A DNA stretch of 64,000 nt from Prorocentrum cordatum. Its lineage: Eukaryota > Sar > Dinophyceae > Prorocentrales > Prorocentraceae. The stretch lies in NCBI GenBank assembly GCA_963575745.1, contig CAUYUJ010022560.1, positions 1-64,000 of the forward strand. The letters are read 5' to 3'. Both the position numbers and the translations under genes were made by a program. Of the stretch, positions 8,859-18,088 are shown one piece after another. The first letter of the stretch is position 1. Each line of letters starts with the position of its first letter. The notes under the pieces are model-generated. The model was not told the origin of the DNA and made no database searches. It saw nothing but the letters and a program-made list of their open reading frames with translations.

Positions 8859-9426
8859 TGGCCATCGTCCTCGACGCGCGCGGGTTGCGGGACATGCCCT
8901 TCAGTGACGCTGTGAAGCGCCAGACCGAGACCGCCCGCGGGCCCAAGGACCACGATGCGGGTGCTCCACTTCATGCTCCGCATGGCTGGCGCGGCGATGG
9001 CGTGGCACAACCGCTGGATGGCCATGACGCAGGCCCTAGAGACGGACGACACCGCCAAGCTGCACGAGACGCTGTGCCGCGTCATCGAGACCTCGCTCTG
9101 CCACGACCAGCTGATCATCTGCGAGCTGGCCTCCTACGAGTTCCTGTCGCGGCAGCTGCAGTTGGTGGAGGAGCGCTTCTTCGAGGAGCGCGCGCAGGAC
9201 CCAGCCTGCGCCCAAGGCCAAGGGCCAGGCCAAGGACGGCGCCGCGGCCGCGGCCGCCGACGTCTCCACTGAGATCGGCCACTTCCTCGGCACTGGAGAG
9301 ACGATGGGCAACTTGTGCATGTGCCCAGCCTTGATGGATTGGATCGCCGACCATATGAAGAGCGAGGCAGCTGTTGCAAAGGAATGCCGCAAGGCTCGCG
9401 AGGAGCGGGCCTTGCGGCATCCATGA
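8858..9426 (+). pseudogene. Gag-like ORF of dinoflagellate DIRS type, with two frameshifts
   Basis: It starts at ATG 8858 in frame 2 (MAIVLDARGLRDMPFSDAV). The coding signal moves to frame 3 near 8952 (VLHFMLRMAGAAMAWHNRW ... YEFLSRQLQLVEERFFEER) and to frame 1 near 9205 (DVSTEIGHFLGTGETMG ... KECRKAREERALRHP, stop TGA 9424-9426). The pattern of a Trp-rich helical region, a lysine/alanine linker and a C-terminal KxRKAREER block is, from my knowledge of the family, the usual gag-like protein before RT in dinoflagellate DIRS-like elements. The frame changes probably reflect single-base indels. Programmed shifts are possible but there are two of them. The stop overlaps the pol start as ATGA (9423-9426). 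Confidence 0.6.
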
Positions 9427-11730
9427 CATTCCTGAAGGACGCTGGTCAGGAGGGGCCCCACGACGTGCAGCCTGTTCGCGAGCCTGGCCAGCTTGGCCCC
9501 GAGCCCTTCGAGGCCCCACCTGGCTTGGAGTTGCCCAGGCGAGGTGACCATCGCCAGTGTGACGTTTTTCCGCTTCCTCTTCTTCCAGTGGATGGGCGTC
9601 GCCATCTCCCGCTTGGTCGCGGGGCTCGTCTGCGCGCCGCCAAAGGCGCGGGCTGGAGAGAGTGGTGCAGCGAGGGGTTGTCTGCTCTCAACTGGCTCCA
9701 CTGCGGCAAGGGCGAGTCCTCCATGCCTGACGAAGGGGGGCCACCGCCTGCGGCCCAGGCAGCCTCAGTGGACTACATCGCGGGCTTGCACCGCGACTTC
9801 GAGCTGCCCGCCGCCTACTCGGAGAGAGGCCGCGATTGCGAAGCATCCCTCGTGGAGATGCTCGCGCAGGCACCTGGCTACGCTGGTGACAGCGGTCGAG
9901 CGCGCCCCTACAGCATGCCGCTTGTGGCCTGGCCCGAGTCGACGAAGGCAGTCTCCACCTGCGGCGTCGTCTCCGAGGCCGACTCCATCGTGCTGCAGGA
10001 TTGGAGGCAGAGTATGCTGAATCCCGAGTCGGTGGCGGCGGAGCTGCGCGAATCGCTGGGGGTTATCCGCCCCTATGCGGATCCTGAGCTGCGCTGTAAG
10101 CCGGAGTCCTACGCTGAGTTTTTGAAGCAGCTGGAGGCCCACGACATGATCACCTGGCGGGTCTCCAGCGAGCAGGCATCCTTCTCTATTGGTCTCTTCT
10201 TCGTGCAGAAGTCCAACGGCAAGCTGAGGTTGGTTTTCGACACTAGGCTGGCCAACTGCAGCTTCTCGCGCCCACCAGCCACTCGCCTGCCCACGCCCAG
10301 CGCGTGGGCCAGCCTCGATTGCGATGGCAGTTTTCAGTTCGCCCAGGGCGACATTCAGTGTGCATTCGATCATTTACGACTGCCAGCTGGCATGGAGTCG
10401 CTGTTCTCCCTGCCACCGATAAACAACAGGTTCGTCGGCCTCAAGTCGGTCAACGGGGTTCGTCTTGGCATCAACGACTTTGTCCAGCCTCTTGTCACGG
10501 TCGTTCCCATGGGGTGGAGTTGGGCTCTCCACCTGTGCCAGAGTGCGCTGACGAGAGCCCTGTCGGATGTCGGGTTCGGCAGTGACGATATGATTTTGGA
10601 TGGGGGCTGTCCTCGTCCCTTGGTCGCTGAGAAGGACGCGGTGTGTGCAGGATATGTTGACAACTTCTGTCTCGTATCCAAGTGCGCGGAGACAGCCGCG
10701 TCCCTTGCTCGTGCCGTTGCTGACCTTCTCACGGCCCGCGGGTTGCCTGTCTGGGAATTCTCCCCAGCGGTCAGTAAGGGGGTCTTCACGGGCTTGGAGA
10801 TCGACGGAGCCTCAGGGATCATTCGTGCTCGTCCTGACCGCCTCGCTCGCACTCGTCAAGCCGTTCTCGGACTTTTGAGGCGTGGGCGGGCCTCTGCTGG
10901 GGCCCTCAGCGTGCTCGTAGGCCACTGTACTTGGGGGATGATCCTGAGGCGCGACGTTCTGAGCATCTTTAACGCGGTCTATCGGTTCATGGGTGCTGTG
11001 GGACCTCATCCTGGACCCCTGCGGCCCTCTGTCGTCAGGGAGTTGTCGGCGGCCGTGGCCCTCATCCCGCTCTGGAGTGCCTCTACAAGGTCTCGCTGGC
11101 ATTCGCGGGTGCATGCTTCTGATGCGTCGCCGTTCGGGAAGGGTGTCTGTGTCAAGGAGGTCTCCCCCACGCTGTCGTCTGAGGTCGGCCGAGTCGCCGA
11201 ACGCTGGAGATATCGTCATGGGGATGCCATGCTTGCCAGATCACACGCCCTTGACGTCGACAGTCGCGACGATGCTGCCGACGGTTGCCGTGCCGACACA
11301 TCGTCTACTGCCCCTACTGCTTCGTCGTCTGGGCCCAGTGGGTTCTTCGAGGTTCCTGAGTCCATCTACGGGGTCGAGGGTTGGAAGACCATGCGCTCTA
11401 GCCGTCATACCCGACGAGGCTGCGATATCCTTCAGTACGAGGCGGAAGCCCTGGGATTCAGCGTCCATCCTGCTTCGAGGGCCCTGGGTGCTCATCATCA
11501 TCGCGTCGCCTGTATCGTGGACAATTTGGCTCTAGCTCTTTCGCTCGGCAAGGGGCGGTCTGGGAGCCGACATCTTCTCCGCGCCCTGCGGCGCATCGCT
11601 GGCGTGGCCCTCGCCTGTGGCCTGCGCCTGCTCGTGCGGTGGGTGCCGTCAGAGAGGAATGTCGCGGACAAGCCGTCGAGGGAGGGCTTCTTCGTCGGCC
11701 CTAGCTTCGAGGACGTCGGGTCGCACCACG
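9423..11730 (+). CDS. Reverse transcriptase and RNase H polyprotein (DIRS-like)
   Basis: Frame 3 from ATG 9423. RT motifs lie in order: GKLRLVFDTR near residue 266, QGDIQCAFDHLRL near 308 (motif A Asp present), VVPMGWSWALH near 360, and GYVDNF near 411 in place of the usual YxDD. FTGLEIDG follows. An RNase H region comes next with HASDASPFGKG near 563, RVACIVDNLAL near 698 and RWVPSERNVADKPSR near 740. This replicates the element RNA into cDNA. YVDN in place of YxDD is, as I recall, common in these elements, so I do not treat it as decay. The frame stays open to 13634, but from about 11730 it only shadows the recombinase. The end given is where recognisable RNase H sequence stops. Confidence 0.85.
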
Positions 11731-12900
11731 TCTCGCGCCGCCCGCGGATCCCCCAAGGAGGTGATCAAGGCTGCGAGGGGCAGGCGGGAACATCCTGGTC
11801 CGCTGGCGCTCCAGCGGGGCGGCCTGTCGGTGCTGGAGGCCAACGCGGTCTCGGTGTCGACGGGCAAGAACTACCACGCCTCCGCCCTCAAGTTTCTGAA
11901 CTGGGGCCTTTGGGCCGCCAGGGACTTCAAGAACAGCGTCGAGCTCGACACGATCCTCGTGGTGTTCTTCGTCCACCTCTTCCTCGACGGGCACGACAGC
12001 GCGACGGGCCGCGTCGCGATGGCCTCTCTGAAGCACCATTTGCCGTCGATGCTGATGGGCAGCCGCCCGCTGCCACGGGCCTTTCGGGCCCTCCAGGGCT
12101 GGGCGAAGCTCGTGCCGCCGCAGATGCGGCTCCCGCTGCCGAGGGTCGCGGTGTTCGCCATCGTGGGCGCGCTGCTGTCTCAGGGGCTTTTGTCGCAGGC
12201 GGTCTTCGTGAGGATCGCGTTCGACACTTACCTCCGCCCCAGCGAGGCCTACCGACTCACGGCGGCCTCCCTGATCGCTCCGAGGTCGGGCTCCACGGAG
12301 GGCTACCAGCATTGGGCATTGTTGGTGAACGACGCGGCGAGCGGGAGGCCTGGCAAGACGGGGGTCACCGACGAGAGCGTCATCGTCGACGATCCGCTCC
12401 TCTGGCCTCTCCTCGAGGCGCTTCGGCAAGGGCGCCGCGCGGAAGAGAGCCTCTGGGCCTTCACGCCGCGCCGGCTGCGGCGCGCCTTCGCGGAGGCCCT
12501 GGTCCAGCTCGGGGTCGCCGACCAGCAGACCTCCCTCTACTCGCTGCGCCACGGGGGGGCCTCCGACGACCTCCTCTCGGGTCGCCGCGCGAGGAAGGAG
12601 GTCAAGAACCGCGGCAGGTGGAGGGCGGACCAGTCTCTGAACAGGTGCGCCAAGCGGGCGCGCATGCAGCAGCGGCTGGCCCAGCTCGACCCCGCGCTGG
12701 TGGATTTCGGGCAGAAGGTCGAGAGCGATCTGCTGGGCCTGATGGACGTGGTGGCGAGGACGGGCATCTTCTCGCTGCCGCTGCCGCCCCTGAGGCCGGC
12801 GTCGGCGTCCGCGCCGGTGCAGGCGGCTCCCGCGATGACCGACAAGTGGCTCTTCGTGCGAGGCGCCTGTGGCTACGAGCGCGGGCGCATGCCACAGTGA
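11659..12900 (+). CDS. Tyrosine recombinase with the nucleophilic tyrosine replaced by cysteine
   Basis: 413 codons in frame 1 from ATG 11659, overlapping the end of RNase H. The first strongly coding part is RGGLSVLEANAVSVSTGKNY. Catalytic landmarks: LRPSE with Arg codon 12235-12237, SLYSLRHGGAS with Arg codon 12547-12549, and the RGRWRADQSLNRC box. The residue after SLNR, tyrosine in relatives such as the copy at the window start, is TGC (Cys, 12646-12648). In the family this enzyme integrates circular cDNA by a phosphotyrosine link, so this copy should be inactive unless another Tyr serves. No other break is seen, so it is a recent loss. The stop overlaps the next ATG as TGATG (12898-12902). 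An ATG further upstream cannot be excluded. Confidence 0.85.
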   Translation: MSRTSRRGRASSSALASRTSGRTTSRAARGSPKEVIKAARGRREHPGPLALQRGGLSVLEANAVSVSTGKNYHASALKFLNWGLWAARDFKNSVELDTILVVFFVHLFLDGHDSATGRVAMASLKHHLPSMLMGSRPLPRAFRALQGWAKLVPPQMRLPLPRVAVFAIVGALLSQGLLSQAVFVRIAFDTYLRPSEAYRLTAASLIAPRSGSTEGYQHWALLVNDAASGRPGKTGVTDESVIVDDPLLWPLLEALRQGRRAEESLWAFTPRRLRRAFAEALVQLGVADQQTSLYSLRHGGASDDLLSGRRARKEVKNRGRWRADQSLNRCAKRARMQQRLAQLDPALVDFGQKVESDLLGLMDVVARTGIFSLPLPPLRPASASAPVQAAPAMTDKWLFVRGACGYERGRMPQ

Positions 12901-13634
12901 TGCCTTGCCTCATCATGCTCTGCACCTGTGTCCCCGACCGAGTTCGGCGAGTGTGCGAGGCCCGCGGGCTCGGCACCGTAGCGGTGAACGTTGCTCGACA
13001 TCGCCTCGACGACCTCGCTGACCCTCAGGTTCTGAAGGCTCTGACTGGCTGGGTGCGCGCGTCGGCTGTGCTTGGAGTTTGGGCATCCTTGCGCTGGGGC
13101 ACCTGGGCGCCAGGGGCGTCGCGTGTCCGCAAGTTTGATTCTCTGCTGCACGTGAATAGAGCCTCAGAGGCCGCCTGTCGCGCCGTGCGAGTGGCCAACG
13201 CGTTGGCTGAATCCACCTTCAAATTGATTGCTGAATGTATCTTCCGCAGAATCCCGATCATTTTTATGCACCCTGAGTCGAGCCTCAATTGGAGGCATCC
13301 CCGCCTGTCCCCTCTCCTTGCCTCGTCCTCCTCCTCCTGCTCCCTCGACTCGTGCATGTATGCTGGTCGCGTGAGGCAGCGAATCCACCTTGTCGGATGG
13401 GGCGTGCGGGACCTTGATAGCCTCGCTCGTCGTTGCCTCTGCGCCCAGGGCCTCTGTGATCGCACTCAGAGACGTCACCTGGGAGGCCTGGGACGTCCAG
13501 CTCTGGACGCCGTAGCTCGTGCCTCTGCTAAGGGTCTCCCTACGGAAGTGGCCATTGCTGGCACTGAAATGATAGTGGCCGAAGCTCGTCATCTGTCCCG
13601 CGCCGCGAGATATAAGAAAATGTTTGGTCAATGA
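12900..13634 (+). CDS. Methyltransferase-like ORF of the YR element, catalytic motif degraded
   Basis: 244 codons from ATG 12900, which overlaps the recombinase stop. The layout follows the methyltransferase-like ORF known from DIRS1-type and dinoflagellate elements. An N-terminal strand-helix region (GLGTVAVNVARHRLDDLADP) leads into the place where relatives show a PPC(x)TW catalytic loop, which here reads VWASLRWGTWAPGAS. Then come RIPIIFMHPESSLNWRHP (usually EN/DNPxSSxLWxxP) and a C-terminal MYAGRVRQRIHLVGWG ... CDRTQRRHLGG region. Loss of the PPC loop suggests it no longer methylates. What such ORFs methylate in vivo is not established. It ends 41 bp before B1. Confidence 0.65.
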   Translation: MPCLIMLCTCVPDRVRRVCEARGLGTVAVNVARHRLDDLADPQVLKALTGWVRASAVLGVWASLRWGTWAPGASRVRKFDSLLHVNRASEAACRAVRVANALAESTFKLIAECIFRRIPIIFMHPESSLNWRHPRLSPLLASSSSSCSLDSCMYAGRVRQRIHLVGWGVRDLDSLARRCLCAQGLCDRTQRRHLGGLGRPALDAVARASAKGLPTEVAIAGTEMIVAEARHLSRAARYKKMFGQ

Positions 13635-13675
13635 GTAATTCGGCTGTTGCCACCTGGGTAGAGTAGCGTGTGGTA

Positions 13676-13766
13676 CCGAGTCTGTGCTTCACTGCTGGCG
13701 TATCGTTCGTGGCCGCCCTCCGCCGTTTGCACAAAGAAGAAACAAGATGGCCCCGAATCGTCCACA
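13676..13766. repeat. Split direct repeat B1
   Basis: 91 bp beginning CCGAGTCTGTGCTTCACTGC and ending CGAATCGTCCACA. It abuts A2 directly. Confidence 0.9.
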
Positions 13767-13823
13767 TACAGCGACTTGTCGGCAATTGTGGCAACACCGC
13801 GGCCGTATTCCCTCGCTCAAGTT
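13767..13823. repeat. Split direct repeat A2
   Basis: Exact 57-bp copy of A1 (7781-7837), followed by 42 bp of unique sequence before B2. Confidence 0.9.
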
Positions 13824-13865
13824 TTACCCTGGGCCCTCCCGCCCACTTGAGCTTTTAGAGTTTCT

Positions 13866-13958
13866 CCGAGTCTGTGCTTCACTGCTGGCGTATCGCTCGT
13901 GGCCGCCCTCCGCGCCGTTTGCACAAAGAAGAAACAAGATGGCCCCGAATCGTCCACA
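13866..13958. repeat. Split direct repeat B2
   Basis: 93-bp copy of B1 with one substitution (GTTCGT versus GCTCGT) and a 2-bp insertion. It ends at the flanking microsatellite. Confidence 0.9.
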
Positions 13959-13959
13959 C

Positions 13960-14262
13960 TAATGTTATGTTGGTACACATGTATGTGTATACGTATATTA
14001 TGGTTGTGTGCGTATGAACATGTTTATGTATGTACATGAGTGTATGGATATGTCTATGCCTACGTAGATGTACACGTGTATACACATGCATGTGAATTTA
14101 CCCATGTATCTGTATATGTACATGTGTATATACACACACGCAAATATGGGATATACATGTGTAAATGCATATACATGTGTATATGCATTTGTATGTGTGT
14201 ATATATTTACACACACATATGTGTATATATATACATACATACACAATATATATTATATATAT

Positions 14263-14307
<45 letters not shown>

Positions 14308-14312
14308 CCCAG
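13960..14312. repeat. TATG-type and (TA)n microsatellite
   Basis: Irregular TATG/TGTA/CATG words, then a pure TA run from about 14250. It continues the simple-sequence environment seen on the other side of the YR element. Confidence 0.9.
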
Positions 14313-14324
14313 GTTACGGGGGCG

Positions 14325-14610
14325 AGGCCGCCAGGAGTGTGCCTGCGCCCTCCATCGAGGCTCCGGGGTTCACTTTCCCTGTGTTTTTACATGGTTTCGG
14401 CGTTCCAGGGCCTCCGAGCCCGCCAGGAGTGTGCCTGCGCCCTCCATGGGGGCTCCGGGGCTCACTTTCCATATCTGTTTTTACATGGTTTCGGCGTTCC
14501 AGGGCCTCCGAGGGAGGCCGCCAGGAGTGTGCCTGCTCCCCCCATGGCAGCTCCGGGGCTCATTTTCCTTGTGTTTTATAAGGTTTCGGGTTTCCAGGGC
14601 CTCCGAGGCG
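14325..14610. repeat. Three tandem units of about 95 bp
   Basis: Each unit runs from CCGCCAGGAGTGTGCCTGC through a CATGGxxGCTCCGGGG segment and TTTTACATGGTTTCGGCG to GGCCTCCGAGG. Single related copies occur within the CAAGAGG array at about 3045-3130. Confidence 0.8.
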
Positions 14611-14925
14611 GCAGCGGCGACCCCAGACCTCTTGTTGACCTTCGGACGGAGGCCCCAAACCAGCCCCAGAGCGCTCCAAGACGGCCCACGACGCCTCTTA
14701 CACCGCACCAAGACGGCCCCAGAGAACCCCAAGCGGCCCCCACGACGGCCCAAGAGGGCCCCAAGACGGCACAAGAGGTACCGAAAACGGTCCAAAGGAG
14801 TTCCGACACGGACCCCGAGAGGCGAAAAACAAAAACTCACAGAGGCCCTCCACATGCCCAGGCCGCCCAAGAGGCCAAAAAAGGCCCCGAGATCGACCAG
14901 AGCAGACCCCAAGAAACTTGAACAA
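14611..14925 (+). repeat. CAAGAGG-family repeat array, forward orientation
   Basis: CCAAGACGGCCC words as in the first array; no core copy recognised here. Confidence 0.75.
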
Positions 14926-16040
14926 CTGCGTCTCACCACGCTTCTCGTCCGCCTTATCACCTTCCTCCTTCTCATTTCTTTTGGTTGTCTACCTCTCTCC
15001 CGGTCTCAGGAAATCTAAACATATTCCCGGAACTGCCAGGAACAGCATTCCGCGAGTATTTTTTTCTTCGCCGCCCTGTTCCATCATCATTCCCTGATCC
15101 TCCGCCTGCTGCGGCTGCTCTTCATGCTACTCCCGCACCTCCCCCTTCCCCCACCTCCCGCTCCCCTTCTCCATCTTCTCACCCACCTGCTCGTGGCGCT
15201 CTCCCGGTCTCTCGAAGTATGTTCCCGGTTCGCCTGCCGGGAACGCAATTTCTTTGCTTGCGTTCGAGTTTTTCTTTTGTTGTTCGCCACCCTGCCTCTT
15301 CGACTTTCTTCCCATGTCCTCCTCCTGCTGCGGCTGCTCAACATGCTACTCCTGCACCTCCCCCTGTCCTTCTTCTACCTCCTCCTGCCCCCTTGAATCT
15401 CCCTTCCTCCCGCTCCCCTTCTTCTCCTCCTCACCTTCCTTCCCTTCCGCCCACTCCTTGTGTCCTGCTCGTCCTGCTCCCCCTCCTCTTCCTGCCGCTC
15501 ACCTTGTCCTGCGTGTCAGTCCTCCTCGTCCTTCTCATCCTCCTGCTCCTCCCCCTCCTCTTCCTCCTCCTCCCCCTCCCCCTCCTTCTCCTCCTCCTCC
15601 TCCTCCTCCTCCTTCTCGAGATTCCTCCTCCTGCTCTAGCCCTCCTCCTCCTTCCTGTCCTCCTCCTCCTTCTCGGGCTCCTCCTCCTGCTGTCGCGAAA
15701 TATGTATTCGGGGAGCTTCCCGGGAATGTACTTCCGCGTGCCTCCCTTTCTCCACCTCGCCGATATTATCCTCCTTCTCGTTCCCCTCCTCCTCTTTCTC
15801 AGGTTCCTCCTCCTCCTATCGCGCAAGATGTTCCCAGGAAGACTCCCGGGAACATGAGTCCCACGCCATTGCTCAAGCGCCTGATCCCTCCTGGTCGGCC
15901 CTTCCCCCTCCTCCTCCTTCCTCTGACCCTCCTCATCTGGCTGCTCTTCCTCCTATTCCTATTCCTCTCCCGCTTCTTCCTCCGCCTCCTCCAGCTTCCC
16001 CGTCGACTTCTCACTCTCTCTCCCTTGCTTCTGCCGTGTG
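14926..16040. repeat. CTCCTCC pyrimidine tract with interspersed GTTCC/GGAAC hairpins
   Basis: Plus-strand C/T-rich sequence with hairpins at 15221-15244 (GTTCCCGG/CCGGGAAC), 15706-15726 (ATTC/GAAT with inner GGGA/TCCC) and 15828-15855 (ATGTTCCC/GGGAACAT), plus a weak one near 15030-15056. The last two follow a shared TCGCGxAAxATG flank. Open frames of 130-290 codons here are Leu/Pro/Ser-rich or Arg-rich low complexity. Confidence 0.75.
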
Positions 16041-16260
16041 TCCTTCCTCGTCACTCCGCGGGTCGTGGGGCCGAAGAGTCTCGGAAGCCGATGGGTCGTG
16101 GGGCCGCGATTGAGGATCTTCGCCCCTAGAGGTCAGGAGCGTCCAGGGGCCGAAGGATTCGGAGGACTCCTGGGGCCGACTTCAAGGGTCGTGGGGCCTA
16201 CGGTTCCCAGAGGTATCCGGACCGAGGGGGGCGCCCGGATCGGGGGGCGCCCAGACCAGG
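16041..16260. other. GC-rich sequence with three GGGTCGTGGGGCC words
   Basis: The word occurs near 16060, 16094 and 16186. No gene seen. Confidence 0.5.
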
Positions 16261-16540
16261 GATGGGGGGGGGGCAGAGGATATTGAGGGGGGGGAGGAGG
16301 AGGAGGAGGAGGGGAAGGAAAAGGAGGAGAGGGAAGAGGGGGAGGAGGAGAAGAACGTGTAGGAGGAGCAGAAGCAAATGGGGAAGGAGGAGGAGGTGGT
16401 GGAGGAGAAGGAAGGAACTAAGGAAACGGAGGAAAGAGACAGACGAGGAAGGGGAGGAGAAAGAGGACGAAGGAGGAGGAATAAGATAATAAGGAGGAGG
16501 ATAAGGAGGGGGATGAGGAGGAGGAGGAGGGGAAGGACGG
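16261..16540. repeat. GGAGGA purine tract
   Basis: Plus-strand A/G-rich sequence, the strand opposite in composition to 14926-16040. Confidence 0.85.
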
Positions 16541-16544
16541 ACAT

Positions 16545-16775
16545 ATACGTGTATGTATGTATGTATGTATGTATGTATGCATGCATGCATGCATGTATGT
16601 ATGTATGTATGTATGTATGTATGTATGTATGTATGTATGTATTTATGCATGCATGCATGCATGCATGCATGCATGGATGGATGGATGGATGGATGGATGG
16701 ATGGATGGATGGATGGATGGATGAATGGATGGATGGATGGATGTATGTATGTGTATATATATATATGTATATATG
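16545..16775. repeat. ATGT / ATGC / ATGG tetranucleotide microsatellite
   Basis: Pure ATGT blocks, then ATGC, then ATGG (to about 16742), then TA/TG. Confidence 0.95.
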
Positions 16776-16799
16776 AGAGCGTGATCCACTGCCGCTTTA

Positions 16800-17089
16800 C
16801 TGTGGAAAGTTGTCCCCCTCTTCCTCCAGAACCCGGGCTCCCCCCCCTTCCCCTCGGAAAATCCCCCCCACCCCGCTTGGCCCCCCCCCCTGCCCCCTCC
16901 CCTCCCCCGGCAAAGCCCCCCCCCCTCTCCTAACCCCTCCCCCCCCCCCCCCTCCCCTTCGAAAACCGGGGGGGGTCATTGCCGGTTCGACCCCCGCCCC
17001 CCTCCCTTCAAAAACCGGAGGGGGGTTCACTACCGGTTCGAACCCCTCCCCACCCCCCCCGCTCACCGCCAGCAAACGACTCCCGGTCC
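16800..17089. repeat. Left flank: C-rich sequence with CCGGTTCGA motifs
   Basis: Contains AAAACCGGGGG...GGTTCGACCCC near 16967-16997 and AAAAACCGGAGG...GGTTCGAACCCC near 17010-17046. These are the reverse complement of the units on the right side (17690-17935). Confidence 0.75.
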
Positions 17090-17689
17090 CTACCGCCGTC
17101 CGCGTCACATCCCCCACTGTTGTTCCCAGCGCCGCTGTCCTCACCGCCACTGTCCCCGCTGGTTCCACCGCCGTCCCTACTGTGCCCACCAGTGCCCCCT
17201 CCACTGTCGCGCTATCCCCGCTGTCCCCGCCACTGTTCCCACCGCGGTTCCACTCTCCCCACTTTCTCCACGGCCCCAACCGCTGCCCGACTAATTATCC
17301 CCGCTGTCCCCGCTGTTCCACTGACTCCTCCGCTGTTCCACTGACCTGTCCCGCTGTTCCCGCCGCTGCCCCCGCTGCCCCCGCCGCTATCCCCACTGTG
17401 CCTCTGTCCCAATGTCCGCCGCCGTCCTCGCCGCCGCCTTCGCCGCTGTCCCCGCCACCGCTGTGCCCTCCACTGTCCCACTGTTTCCACCTCATTCCCA
17501 CTGTCCCCACACCGCTGTCCCCACCGCCGCCGCCCCCACCACTGTCCATTGTCCCCACTGTTCCCACCATTGTCCTCACCGCTGTCCCCGCCGCTACCGT
17601 TCCCACCGCTGTCCCACTGTCCCCACCGCTGTCCCGCTGTCCCCTCACCGCTGTCACCGCCACCGCCGTCCCCGCCACTGTCCGCGCCC
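17090..17689. repeat. CCGCTGTCCCC minisatellite
   Basis: Degenerate 9-12 bp units such as CCGCTGTCCC, CCACTGTTCC and ACCGCTGTCC for 600 bp. Open frames rich in Pro, Thr and Val or Gly and Val are artefacts. Confidence 0.9.
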
Positions 17690-17935
17690 CCGCTCGGTTT
17701 TCGAGGTGGGGGGCGGGGGCGGGGGCGGGTTCGAATCGGCAGTGGCCCCGCCCGGTTTTCGAGGGGGGAGGGGGTTCGAACCGGTAGTGACCCCCCCCCC
17801 TTTTTTCATGATGAGCTGTGGGGGGGGGGTGGGGAAGGGTTCGAACTGGTAGTGGCCCCCCCGGTTTTCCGGAGAGGGGGGGGGTCGAACCGGCAGTGGC
17901 CCCTCCCGGTTTCCCGCCAGCAGCGGTAGAACACG
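17690..17935. repeat. Right flank: GGTTCGAACCGGTAGTG units
   Basis: Four units of the form GGTTCGAAxCGGxAGTGGCCCC followed by CCCGGTTTTCGAGG, at about 17738, 17773, 17837 and 17884. They are opposite in orientation to those at 16960-17050. Confidence 0.8.
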
Positions 17936-18014
17936 CTCTTTCATATATATATATATATACACATAAGAAGAGGCCTGGCTTGATACTTCTGCCAGGGCCT
18001 TGCCGTGATCTCGG

Positions 18015-18054
18015 CTAGAACCAAAGCGCACGCGAAGCGCGCGCGATGGTTCTA

Positions 18055-18055
<1 letters not shown>
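18015..18055. repeat. 41-bp hairpin CTAGAACC...GGTTCTAG, copy 2
   Basis: Differs from 7427-7467 at three central positions by eye. Followed directly by (GT)n(TA)n (18056-18087). Confidence 0.85.

Positions 18056-18087
<32 letters not shown>

Positions 18088-18088
<1 letters not shown>

Larger units (their letters stand above)
7781..13958 (+). mobile_element. Structurally complete YR retroelement with split direct repeats (PAT/Ngaro-type architecture)
   Basis: A 57-bp repeat A1 (7781-7837) recurs exactly as A2 (13767-13823). A 91-bp repeat B1 (13676-13766) recurs as B2 (13866-13958). The order A1 - ORFs - B1 A2 B2 is the split direct repeat layout described for PAT and Ngaro elements of the DIRS order. 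Between the repeats lie a membrane-protein ORF, two gag-like ORFs, RT plus RNase H, a tyrosine recombinase and a methyltransferase-like ORF. Both outer flanks are TATG-type microsatellite. No target-site duplication is visible, as expected for recombinase-mediated insertion. Confidence 0.85.

Noticed and set aside
15431-15826. Arg-rich minus-strand frame resembling a protamine-like protein
   Set aside because: Product of the CTCCTCC tract; no start context or flanking signal.
17735-17790. GGTTCGAATC-like words as tRNA B boxes
   Set aside because: No A box or cloverleaf is present; the word is part of a repeated palindromic border unit.
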